From assembly GCA_034190085.1 (NCBI GenBank), contig JAXHTS010000073.1:49507-113506 (forward strand): a stretch of 64,000 bases of DNA. Reading direction: 5' to 3'. Source of the DNA: Spirochaetota bacterium (lineage in GTDB: Bacteria; Spirochaetota; UBA4802; JAFGDQ01). A program made the translations under genes and the position numbers. Positions within the stretch are counted from its first letter, which is position 1. Every line of letters starts with the position of its first letter. Below, piece by piece: positions 40,582 through 49,689 of this stretch. The notes under the pieces were generated by a model. The model did no database searches. It was not told where the DNA came from and worked only from the letters and a program-made list of their open reading frames with translations.

Positions 40582-43062
40582 TTACATCGAAGGGATCGTT
40601 TCCTCAGCATCCCATTCCTTTGAATCGACAATTAATTCTTCCTTCTTCTCCTCAGACTTCTCTTCAGAGTTTTCTTTCAATTTATCGGATAGCATCCGTG
40701 TTTTCTCTCTATCCTTGAACAACTTATCTGGTGTCTCAAAAGAGAGGAATAATACCTCTTCCATTGTGCTCACAGGATAATAGGACATCTCTTTTGAAAC
40801 ATGTTCGGGTATCTTCTCAAGATCCCTCTCATTCTCTTTAGGGATAATCACATGCTTTAGATCAGCCCTGTGAGCAGCCAAAACTTTTTCCTTAAGACCC
40901 CCTATTTGCAACACCTTTCCTCTAAGTGTTACCTCACCAGTCATCGCCACATCACACCTTATGGGCATATTGCTTAGTATTGATGCAATTACAACCGCCA
41001 TCGTTATTCCTGCAGATGGGCCGTCCTTGGGGATTGCTCCTTCTGGGACATGAAGGTGAACATCATGCTTTCTGATCACTTCTTCTTTAATATTGAAAAA
41101 CTGCTGATTTGCTCTAACATAGGTAAATGCAGCCTGTGCTGATTCCTGCATCACTTCACCCAGCTTTCCCGTTAAGATGAGATTCCCCTTCCCCTTTATC
41201 AGGGAGGCTTCAATGTGAAGAATATCACCGCCCACCTCTGTCCAGGCAAGTCCATTAGCAAGGCCAATCTCATTACATTGCTCTTTGGTCCCATATTTAT
41301 ATTTTATTGGTCCCAAATACTCATGTAGAACCTCAGCTATTATAATCTTTTTAAAACCATCCCCGCCTTTTACAACCTCCCTTGCTACTTTTCTGCAGAC
41401 CTTTGCTATTACCCTTTCCAGATTTCTGACACCGGATTCCCTTGTATAATGCCTGATGGTATAGAGCATCATATCCTCAGAATATTCAATATTATCCGGT
41501 TTTAATCCATTTTCAGTAATTTGCTTTGAGAGCAGAAACCTCATACCTATATTTAATTTCTCAAGCTCTGTATAACTGGAGATCTCAATTATTTCCATTC
41601 TATCCTGCAATGGAAGGGGGATACCATGCTGTATATTTGCAGTAGTGATAAACAATACATCAGAGAGGTTATACGGCACCTCCATATAGTGATCAACAAA
41701 TGAATTGTTCTGCTCCGGATCTAACACTTCAAGCAGAGCAGAGGAGGGATCTCCCCTAAAATCCATGGACATCTTATCAACCTCATCCAAAAGAAATACT
41801 GGATTTACAGTGCCTGCCTTTTTCATCATCTGAATAATCCTTCCAGGCAAGGCTCCGACATAGGTTCTGCGATGTCCCCTGATCTCTGCCTCATCTCTAA
41901 CTCCTCCCAATGACATTCTGACAAACCTTCTGTTCAGGGCTCTTGCCACAGATCTACCAAGGGAGGTTTTTCCTACACCAGGAGGCCCGACAAAGCAAAG
42001 AATTGGTCCCTTCAATTTTTTGGAAAGATGTCTAACTGCAATAAATTCAATAATCCTCTCCTTTACCTCTTCAAGTCCATAGTGATCCTCATTTAGTACT
42101 GCCAAAGCGTGATCGACATCTCCATTATCCCGTGTTTTTTTAAACCACGGCACATCTCTAAGCCATTCAATATATGTTCTAACAACTGCTGATTCCGCAG
42201 ATAACGGGGGCATCTTTTCAAGCCTTTTAAGTTCCTTTAATGCCTTTGCTTTGGACTCCTTACTCATTTTGGCTTCTTCAATGGATTTCTTAAGTTCTTC
42301 AACCTCATCCTCCACTTCATCACCCTGTCCTAACTCCTTTTTTATCACCTTCATCTGTTCATTTAGATAATATTCCTTTTGGGTCTTTTCCATCTGATTT
42401 CTAAGTTTACCCTGAATCTTCTTCTCAATGTGTACCACCTCAATTTCACCCTGAATGAGTGATATTAGTTTTTCTATCCTTTCAATTGGGTTAGCAATTT
42501 CCAAAAGAGTCTGCTTGTATGTCATTCCCATATTGACGTAAGAAGCGATCATATCCGATAGCTGCGAAGGGTCTTCAATATCTGATATGGTAGTTAGTGC
42601 TTCAGCTGGGACCTTTTTATCTAACTTTATATATTTTTCAAATGTATCTATAAGCTTTCGCTTTAATGCAACTAACTCTGAACCTACCTCAACATCCCTC
42701 TCAATATTCTTTATACTTACTTCAAAATAATCCTTGTTCAAATCATTATAACTTTCGATATATCCTCTTGAAAGACCTTCCACTAGGACCTTGATGGTTC
42801 CATCTGGCAATTTTAAGAGTTGTAATATCTCTGATACTGTGCCAATCTCATAGATATCACTCTCCTGTGGGGAGGCTACCTGAGCATCAGTCTGTGATGC
42901 CAAAACAATTAATCTATTGCCATTCATTGCGGCATCCAACGCCTTAATAGACTTATCTCTTCCCACAAATAGTGGAATTACCATGTGCGGGAAAACCACA
43001 ACATCTCGAAGAGGGAGTAATGGATATTTTTCATTAAAATCTATATCTTTTTCTTTTTCCAT
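40582..43062 (-). CDS. lon: ATP-dependent protease Lon
   Basis: Cytosolic AAA+ protease that degrades misfolded and regulatory proteins. 826 residues: N-domain (LPLLPLRDVVVFPHM at the start), coiled-coil middle, AAA+ module with Walker A GPPGVGKTSLGRSVAR and Walker B VFLLDEVDKM, and a protease domain with the Ser683-Lys726 dyad (KDGPSAGITM; GGLKEKVLAAHRA). The C-terminus has an extra acidic/lysine-rich tail (about residues 785-826, NSEEKSEEKKEEL). Last gene of the tig-clpP-clpX-lon cluster. Confidence 0.98.
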   Translation of the reverse strand: MEKEKDIDFNEKYPLLPLRDVVVFPHMVIPLFVGRDKSIKALDAAMNGNRLIVLASQTDAQVASPQESDIYEIGTVSEILQLLKLPDGTIKVLVEGLSRGYIESYNDLNKDYFEVSIKNIERDVEVGSELVALKRKLIDTFEKYIKLDKKVPAEALTTISDIEDPSQLSDMIASYVNMGMTYKQTLLEIANPIERIEKLISLIQGEIEVVHIEKKIQGKLRNQMEKTQKEYYLNEQMKVIKKELGQGDEVEDEVEELKKSIEEAKMSKESKAKALKELKRLEKMPPLSAESAVVRTYIEWLRDVPWFKKTRDNGDVDHALAVLNEDHYGLEEVKERIIEFIAVRHLSKKLKGPILCFVGPPGVGKTSLGRSVARALNRRFVRMSLGGVRDEAEIRGHRRTYVGALPGRIIQMMKKAGTVNPVFLLDEVDKMSMDFRGDPSSALLEVLDPEQNNSFVDHYMEVPYNLSDVLFITTANIQHGIPLPLQDRMEIIEISSYTELEKLNIGMRFLLSKQITENGLKPDNIEYSEDMMLYTIRHYTRESGVRNLERVIAKVCRKVAREVVKGGDGFKKIIIAEVLHEYLGPIKYKYGTKEQCNEIGLANGLAWTEVGGDILHIEASLIKGKGNLILTGKLGEVMQESAQAAFTYVRANQQFFNIKEEVIRKHDVHLHVPEGAIPKDGPSAGITMAVVIASILSNMPIRCDVAMTGEVTLRGKVLQIGGLKEKVLAAHRADLKHVIIPKENERDLEKIPEHVSKEMSYYPVSTMEEVLFLSFETPDKLFKDREKTRMLSDKLKENSEEKSEEKKEELIVDSKEWDAEETIPSM

Positions 43063-43260
43063 AATATCCTTTTTAAAAATACTCAGCTAAGGGTCAATCT
43101 ATATATATTATTATAAGCACCGAAATTATTGCTGAATATTTGATTATTATGATATTTACTTATTAAAATCTTCACCAATTGTATACATTCAGTTAGCCGA
43201 TTTTTACATAACTGAATAAATATCTAAACTTTTATAATTATGAACGAAAAATTGGAAAAA

Positions 43261-44520
43261 TCAAGCCGTTTTCTCCTCTTTTTCATAAATAATTTTGGCC
43301 TTTTTGTTATCCTTAAGCATACCTTCAGTTATTATAACTTTTGATATTCCATAATCTGATGGAACATTATACATTAGATCAAGCATCATCTTTTCCAATA
43401 CGAAACGCAAACCCCTTGCTCCGGATTCCTTCTCCAATGCCGTATTAGCGATCTCTTCTAAAGCCTCATCTTTGAAGACTAGTTCAACATTCTCAAATGC
43501 AAATATCTGCTTATATTGCTTGACTAATGCGTTCTTTGGTTTGGTTAATATATCCCTGAGGGCTTCCTTATCTAATTCATGTAAAACTCCGATAGCTGGC
43601 AATCTTCCAGCAAACTCAGGTATCAATCCAAATTTTACTAAATCATCGGTTTGAAGATTGCCCAAGATATCCGCAACAGTTATCTCTTTTATGGACTTGA
43701 TATCCGATTCAAATCCAACCATCTTGTTGCCCATTCTCTCCTGGATAATCCTCTCAAGTCCTACAAAGGCTCCACCACATATAAAAAGTATATTCTTAGT
43801 GTTTATGGAGATAAAATCCTGATGGGGATGCTTCCTTCCCCCCTGGGGCGGGACATTAGCGATGGTGCCTTCAATAATTTTCAAAAGGGCCTGCTGAACA
43901 CCTTCACCAGAAACATCTCTAGTAATTGAAGGATTTTCCGACTTCCGGGAAATTTTATCTATCTCATCAATATAAATAATACCATTCTCCGCCTTTTTCA
44001 CATCACCATCAGCATTCTGGATCAGACGAAGAAGGATGTTCTCTACATCTTCACCCACATAACCCGCTTCAGTTAGTGAAGTCGCATCAGCAATAGCAAA
44101 AGGAACCTTAAGAATTTTTGCTAGAGTCTGTGCAAGCAGAGTTTTACCGCATCCGGTTGGGCCAATCAAAAGGATGTTACTCTTCTCTAGGTCAACATCA
44201 TCCTTTTTCAGATTATAATTATTTGCTATTCGTTTGTAGTGATTATAAACTGCAACAGAGAGCATCTTCTTTGCATTTTCCTGGCCAATGACATATTGAT
44301 CAAGAATGGATTTTATCTCTTTTGGTTTGGGCAACTCACTTATGCCTTTTTCAAGAAAACTGATTTCCCAATCCTCTGAAACAATCTCATTACAAAGCTC
44401 AATACATTCATCACAGATAAAAACACCAGGTCCTGCAACAAGCTTTTTAACTAGGCTCTGATGTTTACCACAAAATGAACAGGACAATCTATCATTTGTA
44501 CTCTTCTTTTTTGATGTCAC
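43261..44520 (-). CDS. clpX: ClpX, ATP-binding subunit of the ClpXP protease
   Basis: Unfoldase that feeds substrates to ClpP. 419 residues. N-terminal C4 zinc domain (C14, C17, C36, C39), Walker A GPTGCGKT (120-127), pore-loop motif GYVGED, Walker [11 protein letters not shown] and the C-terminal sensor 2 region [18 protein letters not shown]. Follows clpP by 378 bp, a larger distance than usual for this pair. Confidence 0.98.
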   Translation of the reverse strand: MTSKKKSTNDRLSCSFCGKHQSLVKKLVAGPGVFICDECIELCNEIVSEDWEISFLEKGISELPKPKEIKSILDQYVIGQENAKKMLSVAVYNHYKRIANNYNLKKDDVDLEKSNILLIGPTGCGKTLLAQTLAKILKVPFAIADATSLTEAGYVGEDVENILLRLIQNADGDVKKAENGIIYIDEIDKISRKSENPSITRDVSGEGVQQALLKIIEGTIANVPPQGGRKHPHQDFISINTKNILFICGGAFVGLERIIQERMGNKMVGFESDIKSIKEITVADILGNLQTDDLVKFGLIPEFAGRLPAIGVLHELDKEALRDILTKPKNALVKQYKQIFAFENVELVFKDEALEEIANTALEKESGARGLRFVLEKMMLDLMYNVPSDYGISKVIITEGMLKDNKKAKIIYEKEEKTA

Positions 44521-44898
44521 ATTCTCTCCTTTTTATTCTCAATCAAATTTTCATTCACCCACAGCCCTTTGAAGCGGGGGTCTGAATTGAATACACCTAA
44601 AAGGAGTTCTCCTGAACCCTAATGGCTTCGGGCTTAGGATTGATGTGCAATTTGATCCGCTACAAAAACTGCACACACATTTATGGAATTTCTCTTACAA
44701 CAAAAATATAGTAAATCTTTGTGATTACAAGCGCCTTTCACAATTCACCCACTCCACAAGGCTGAGATTACTATTTATGTAACAATAAAAACTACTTAAG
44801 TCCCTTGAATAGAATTAGATAGATGAATCTGCAACCTTTGAACTATATCATATGATCATAGATTGCTCAATTATGAGTTGGTTGCTTAATGTTCTTTA
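44521..44898. other. Gap between clpP and clpX with GC-richer patch
   Basis: 378 bases. Positions about 44551-44694 are noticeably less AT-rich than the surroundings and, on the minus strand, contain a 47-codon stop-to-stop frame without a start codon (see the pseudogene entry). AGGAG/CTCCT forms a short dyad near 44600. No promoter for clpX was recognised. Confidence 0.35.
44551..44694 (-). pseudogene. Possible gene remnant upstream of clpX
   Basis: Minus-strand open frame of 47 codons between stops with no start codon. It is cysteine-, arginine- and proline-rich (KCVCSFCSGSNCTS and later LGFRRTPFRCIQFRPPL). Composition differs from neighbouring DNA. It may be the decayed end of a transferred gene; I do not recognise a family, and it could also be chance. 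Confidence 0.2.
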
Positions 44899-45480
44899 TC
44901 ATTTCCTCTCTATGACTTTATCAATCAGCCTGTAATCCAAAGCCTCCTGAGCAGACATAAAGTAATCCCTTTCAATATCCTTTTCTATTTTATCAATTTC
45001 CTGCCCAGTATGCAAGGAATAAATTTGATTGAGATTATGTTTAATTTTTAAAATCTCCCTTGCATGAATCTCAATATCCGATGCCTTGCCCTGATATCCC
45101 CCCATTGGTTGATGAATCATGATTCGAGCATTTGGCAGCGCAGAACGTTTATCCTTGGCTCCTGCTGCCAATAGAAGTGATCCCATTGATGCAGCTTGTC
45201 CAATACATATAGTAGCGACATCGGGTTTGATATATTGCATTGTATCGTATATCGCTAACCCTGATGTTACGACACCGCCGGGTGAATTAATATACAAATA
45301 AATATCCTTATCTGGATCTTCTGCTTCCAAAAATAACATCTGAGCAATTACAAGGCTTGAGATATGATCATCAACAGCCTCACCAAGAAATACGATTCTA
45401 TCCTTTAATAACCTTGAATAGATGTCATAGGACCTCTCTCCACGCGACGTCTGTTCAACTACTATTGGAATCAAGCTCAT
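44899..45480 (-). CDS. clpP: ClpP, proteolytic subunit of Clp protease
   Basis: Serine protease that forms the tetradecameric chamber used by ClpX. 193 residues, normal length. Catalytic triad Ser98 ([14 protein letters not shown]), His123 ([10 protein letters not shown]) and Asp172 (DIERDYFMS). 102 bp after tig in the common tig-clpP-clpX order. Confidence 0.98.
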   Translation of the reverse strand: MSLIPIVVEQTSRGERSYDIYSRLLKDRIVFLGEAVDDHISSLVIAQMLFLEAEDPDKDIYLYINSPGGVVTSGLAIYDTMQYIKPDVATICIGQAASMGSLLLAAGAKDKRSALPNARIMIHQPMGGYQGKASDIEIHAREILKIKHNLNQIYSLHTGQEIDKIEKDIERDYFMSAQEALDYRLIDKVIERK

Positions 45481-45582
45481 AAATTAAATCCTCCAGAATA
45501 ATTACAGAATATTATCATAAACAATCCCTTAATAATATGTTTCAACATCAACAGATTAGTTACAACTCCTACTCAACATCAA

Positions 45583-46938
45583 TCATCTCATCCCCCTTCT
45601 CCCTGTCTCTTCTATAAATTCAGCAAAGGGAACCGCCTCCTTTTTCTGTATGATAGCATTATCATAAATCAGATCCATTGCATCACTCATCAGTAGTTCT
45701 GACTCAATATTTTTCCTGGCCCCTCCCTCATTGTATAATTTTTCAATATCATCTATCTTTGTATTAGTCCTCTTAGCGATATTCTCATAAATTTCCTTAT
45801 ATCGATCCTCTGAAATCTTTAATTCCTCCCTACGAGCAACCTCAGAAAGGACTAAAGTCGATTTTATAGAATATAGAGCCTCTTCTCTTAATTGTTCAGC
45901 AAACTCTTCCTCGTTCATTTTCATTTCAGAAGCAAACTCACTAATACTCTTTCCCTGAAAGCCATACCTCTCACGAATCCTCATAAATATCGCCTCCATC
46001 TCCCTTTTCACCATTGATATTGGCAAATCAAAGGTGCTATTCTCAATTATTTTATTGAGCAACTCATCCTTAACCTTATTTTTGGCGTTTTCTCTAATAT
46101 AAATCTCAAGATTTTCCTTAATTGTTGAACTGAGTTCTTCTAATGATGAATAATCTCCAATATCCTTAGCAAACTCATCATCAAGCTCAGGCAATGCAAT
46201 TTTATTTATTTCATTTATTTTAGCCAAATACTTCAACTTTTGACCAGCAATCCCCGGCACTTCATAATCAACTGGATATTCAATCTCTATCTCCTTTTCC
46301 TCGTTAACCTTCATTCCGGTAATATAATTATCAAAGGTATATTCATCGCTGTTTTCACCAACAACAAAAGTAAATTCCTTAAATTCCATATTCCCTATTT
46401 CATGTTCTTCAACATTATCAATACGCTTTATGCTGATTTTTACATGATCCCCCATCAATACCGGCTCATCCTCCTCCTTTTTGGAGAATTTAGCGTTTCT
46501 CTTTCTCAATGCTTCAATTTCGGTTTTTATGTCACCCTCTTCAATTAAAGAGTCCATCTTCTCAACTGTAAAACCCTTATATTCACCTAAATCCACGCTT
46601 GGAGTAATCTCAAATGTTGCTTTAAATAAGAAGGGACGGCCCCTATCAATCCTTTCATAGTGAAATTCAGGCACCCCAATAGGTGTTAATTCTTTTTCCT
46701 TTATTGCATCAATATAAGCTGTCTTTACAACTTTTTCATTCACTTCCCTGTCAGCTACACTCTTGTATTTATTTTCTATCAATTCAAGCGGGGCTTTCCC
46801 CTTTCTAAAACCATTGATCTTACTATCACTCCTGAGCTTATTAAAAACAGATCTATACTCCTTCTCTATACGATCTATTGGAACCTCAATCTCAAGTTCC
46901 ATTCTTGCATTCTCTAATTTTTTTTCTACAATTTCCAA
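45583..46938 (-). CDS. tig: Trigger factor, ribosome-associated chaperone
   Basis: Binds nascent chains at L23 at the exit tunnel and has a PPIase domain. 451 residues: N-terminal ribosome-binding domain with the signature region NGFRKGKAPLELIENKY (about residue 41), an FKBP-like middle domain (about 150-245, DHVKISIKRIDNVEEHEI) and the helical C-terminal chaperone arms. The FKBP part is divergent. Heads the tig-clpP-clpX-lon cluster. Confidence 0.95.
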   Translation of the reverse strand: MEIVEKKLENARMELEIEVPIDRIEKEYRSVFNKLRSDSKINGFRKGKAPLELIENKYKSVADREVNEKVVKTAYIDAIKEKELTPIGVPEFHYERIDRGRPFLFKATFEITPSVDLGEYKGFTVEKMDSLIEEGDIKTEIEALRKRNAKFSKKEEDEPVLMGDHVKISIKRIDNVEEHEIGNMEFKEFTFVVGENSDEYTFDNYITGMKVNEEKEIEIEYPVDYEVPGIAGQKLKYLAKINEINKIALPELDDEFAKDIGDYSSLEELSSTIKENLEIYIRENAKNKVKDELLNKIIENSTFDLPISMVKREMEAIFMRIRERYGFQGKSISEFASEMKMNEEEFAEQLREEALYSIKSTLVLSEVARREELKISEDRYKEIYENIAKRTNTKIDDIEKLYNEGGARKNIESELLMSDAMDLIYDNAIIQKKEAVPFAEFIEETGRRGMR

Positions 46939-47377
46939 TTTTTTTCTCCAAACTATGAAATGATAATATTACATTTGGTAGTGAAATTTGGAATATTAAT
47001 CCCTTAGGGATAACCCTTGTTATCCTCTGAACAGGCAGCCTCCTGTATTTATAACCTCAAATATAATAAAATGGAACTATCCTTCATACAAATCCCAAAG
47101 GCTTCTAATCTGTTAGTAAATTCAAGGATGACAATCTTCAGATTCTTCTCATCCTCTTCACTTACTAAAATCCCTTTGTCAGGCTTAGCAAAGGCTTATC
47201 TGCAGGCTCCATTCGAAAAAATGATACAAACAGGGGATACCCTTAAACAGGTTCAGGATAAAGCTATAATGTTATACTTCCGGCACTGTAAACATTTAAC
47301 AATAAATAAACCTAGAATAATCGTTTTGTTACTCAATTATACTGAGGAAGGGGATTATATTCCAAATGTAAACAATT
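46939..47377. other. Gap between tRNA-Gly and tig
   Basis: 439 bases upstream of tig. Besides the possible gene remnant at 47049-47195 nothing clear is seen; the tig promoter must be here or the gene is read through from the tRNA genes. Confidence 0.3.
47049..47195 (-). pseudogene. Possible remnant of a minus-strand gene between tRNA-Gly and tig
   Basis: Minus-strand open frame of 48 codons between stops, without a start codon. The peptide has a protein-like amphipathic pattern (KPDKGILVSEEDEKNLKIVI and FTNRLEAFGICMKDSS). The plus-strand frame over the same bases (47017-47379, TTG start, no ribosome-binding site) is serine-rich where the minus frame is acidic, as expected for a shadow. No family is recognised. 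Best read as a decayed gene or a frame-shifted short gene. Confidence 0.25.
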
Positions 47378-47449
<72 letters not shown>

Positions 47450-47455
47450 AATAGA

Positions 47456-47537
47456 TGCGAGCGAAGGGACTTGAACCCCCACGCCTTACGGCACCAGATC
47501 CTAAATCTGGCGCGTCTGCCAATTCCGCCACGCTCGC
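47456..47537 (-). tRNA. tRNA-Leu (anticodon TAG)
   Basis: Class II tRNA with a long variable arm (TGCCGTAAGGCG). Acceptor GCGAGCG/CGCTCGC, anticodon stem CCAGA/TCTGG around TTTAGGA (anticodon TAG, reading CUN). Six bases separate it from tRNA-Gly. Confidence 0.95.
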
Positions 47538-47622
47538 CTTATATGATAACCATTGTACTATTAGCTCAATAATTTCAAGTTGATTTTTCCTTTCTAATAG
47601 ATTTTATTGGGTGACGGACATC

Positions 47623-47695
47623 TGGGTTGCCCGAGACTCGAACTCGGAACCTACTGATTAAGAGTCAGGTGCTCTACCAATTGAGCTAGCAACCC
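47623..47695 (-). tRNA. tRNA-Lys (anticodon CTT)
   Basis: Acceptor GGGTTGC/GCAACCC, D-arm GCTC...GAGC, anticodon loop CTCTTAA (anticodon CTT, reading AAG), T-arm GAG TTCGAGT CTC. First of the Lys-Leu-Gly series. The base pair at the top of the anticodon stem is a C/T mismatch, which is tolerated in many tRNAs. Confidence 0.95.
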
Positions 47696-48057
47696 TCTTG
47701 GCTTTAGAGGTCTAATTTTCCAAAAAATATTATTCCTGAAACAATATCAAAAAATATAGATTTTTTGTAAATCAAAATCTCTTAATTATTAATACTAATT
47801 AATAAATTTTTTCATAATACTCATAAAATGATATCATTTAGGGCAAAAACCACATTATGAAATATTCATCAATCCTTAATCAAACAGAAATAATATTTGG
47901 AAATCCAAACTGAACCTTATCTACTGTTTTATTGATGATGAACGTACTCCAACAGTGATACAATAATACATCCCATTCATTATATGATAATAAAAAAATT
48001 AAACATGTTACAAATTGTTTCATGCTTTTTTAACTTTAAATATAGAATTAATTATGA

Positions 48058-48075
48058 ACTGATATAAATATCAGT
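48058..48075. repeat. 18-bp palindrome upstream of htrA
   Basis: Perfect 8-bp arms ACTGATAT and ATATCAGT with a two-base centre, a form typical of dimeric regulator sites. It lies about 390 bp before the htrA start and about 360 bp before the tRNA-Lys 5' end, so its target is unclear. Confidence 0.4.
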
Positions 48076-48290
48076 ATTTAGCTTGTAAATACCTCTAGTA
48101 AAGGGTAACATAACTGCACTTATTATTTAAATAATTCGATTCTCATAATAGAAATGCTTATGTAGACTTGTCTTATACAAAATCACATGAAAAATGGTAT
48201 AAAAGTAAAATTATAATTGCATCTACCAAGATAATAGGTATATATGTGACACTTACCATTATCAAAAGGGAAGTAAGATATCCTCCTGTA

Positions 48291-48345
48291 ACTATACACA
48301 CTTTTAATAATCATACTGAGATTGAGTAATCATAAAGTGTATAGT
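48291..48345. repeat. Inverted repeat 120 bp upstream of htrA
   Basis: ACTATACAC (48291-48299) and GTGTATAGT (48337-48345) are exact complements; the pairing can continue with TTT/AAA past a two-base bulge. The enclosed 37 bases contain TAATCAT twice. Could be an operator pair or a leader-RNA hairpin of htrA. Confidence 0.4.
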
Positions 48346-48465
48346 CTCAAATTTATAACAAGATCTTAATTAATGACCTAGGTAGTGCCATCATCTCAAG
48401 TCCTGGAGGGATGGCAAGATACATCCAAAAAAGTTACTAATTAATATTTTAGGAGTGTTTAGCAA

Positions 48466-49614
48466 ATGAAATCAAAAACAAAAATATTTATTCCAATTTT
48501 TCTTTCCAATATCCTCTTTCTTTCTCTTTATTATTTCTCATGTTCTCATAGCGAGATGCCGGTCTTTGGTGAATTTAGCAAGTCACCAATTAAGAAACAC
48601 AATGAAGGCTCACAGGCATTGCATCTTCAAAAAACCTTCAGGGAGATATACCGGCTATATGAGGATAGGGTTGTATCAATAAGCACTGAACAGACAGTAA
48701 AGCTGCCATCACATCCATTCTTTAATGATCCCTTTTTTCAGGAATTCTTTGGAATGCCAAGACCAAGATCAAGATCAAGGGTACAGAAACGGACCGGACT
48801 AGGCACTGGTTTTATCCTTTCAAAGGATGGCTATATCTGTACAAATCATCATGTTATAGCTGGCGTTGACACGGTCACAGTAAAGATTAGAGAAAAATCA
48901 TTTACGGCAAAGGTCATTGGCTCTGATGAAAGAACTGATATTGCCCTACTCAAGATAAACGCTAAGGAGGAGTTAGATCCTGTATTCTTAGGAGATTCTG
49001 ATAAGGTAAGAGTAGGCGACTGGGCAATAGCAATTGGAAATCCATTCGGTTTTGACAAAACCTTTACTGTTGGCGTTGTAAGCGCGACAGGAAGAAGGGA
49101 TATAGACCTAATGGGAAGCTCTCAGTCACATATTCAAACTGACGCATCGATCAATCCTGGTAATTCAGGAGGGCCGCTGATAAATATTGATGGAGAGGTA
49201 ATCGGCATTAGCAGGATGATATACACTAGAAGCGGCGGCAATATGGGTATCGGTTTTGCTATTCCAATCAATACGTCAAAATCGGTTCTGGCTCAATTAA
49301 AAAAATACAAAAAAGTAAAGAGAGGTTATATCGGAGTCCAGATTGTGCCCTTGACTGAAGAGTATGCAAAGGAACTCGGGCTTAAATCAACGGATGGAGC
49401 GCTAATAGGCGGATTGATTGAGAATAGCCCTGCTCAGAAGGGGGGGCTAATTGTCGGCGATGTAATTATTAAGGTCGGCAAAAAAAATATTAAACAATAT
49501 GAAGACCTTGTGGAGGTTATCGGGAAGACAACTATTGGGAAAACCCTGAAGATAGTAGCATGGAGAAAAAAGAGTAAAATAAATCTATTTATCACTGTTG
49601 CCGAGAGGCCTTAA
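48466..49614 (+). CDS. HtrA/DegP-type periplasmic serine protease, predicted lipoprotein
   Basis: Envelope quality-control protease. 382 residues. N-terminal hydrophobic leader ending YYFSC (Cys26), a plausible spirochaete-type lipobox; trypsin-like domain with catalytic His129 (CTNHHVIAG), Asp158 (RTDIALLKI) and Ser234 (NPGNSGGPL); and a single PDZ domain (about 288-375, GYIGVQIVPLTEEYAKELG), so DegS-like length rather than two-PDZ DegP. First of three plus-strand genes with a cyclase and a penicillin-binding protein. Confidence 0.94.
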   Translation: MKSKTKIFIPIFLSNILFLSLYYFSCSHSEMPVFGEFSKSPIKKHNEGSQALHLQKTFREIYRLYEDRVVSISTEQTVKLPSHPFFNDPFFQEFFGMPRPRSRSRVQKRTGLGTGFILSKDGYICTNHHVIAGVDTVTVKIREKSFTAKVIGSDERTDIALLKINAKEELDPVFLGDSDKVRVGDWAIAIGNPFGFDKTFTVGVVSATGRRDIDLMGSSQSHIQTDASINPGNSGGPLINIDGEVIGISRMIYTRSGGNMGIGFAIPINTSKSVLAQLKKYKKVKRGYIGVQIVPLTEEYAKELGLKSTDGALIGGLIENSPAQKGGLIVGDVIIKVGKKNIKQYEDLVEVIGKTTIGKTLKIVAWRKKSKINLFITVAERP

Positions 49615-49689
49615 AGAGAAATATATACAGGATAGTATTATATCCTTGTTTGAATGCATTTATGATTATATTTGGATATAGGAGGAGAG

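Larger units (their letters stand above)
47696..48465. other. Long divergent intergenic region before htrA with dyads
   Basis: 770 strongly AT-rich bases between the divergent tRNA series and the htrA gene. No coding frame or known structured RNA was recognised. Two clear dyads are listed separately (48058-48075 and 48291-48345). AGGAG precedes the htrA ATG by 11 bases. Confidence 0.35.
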
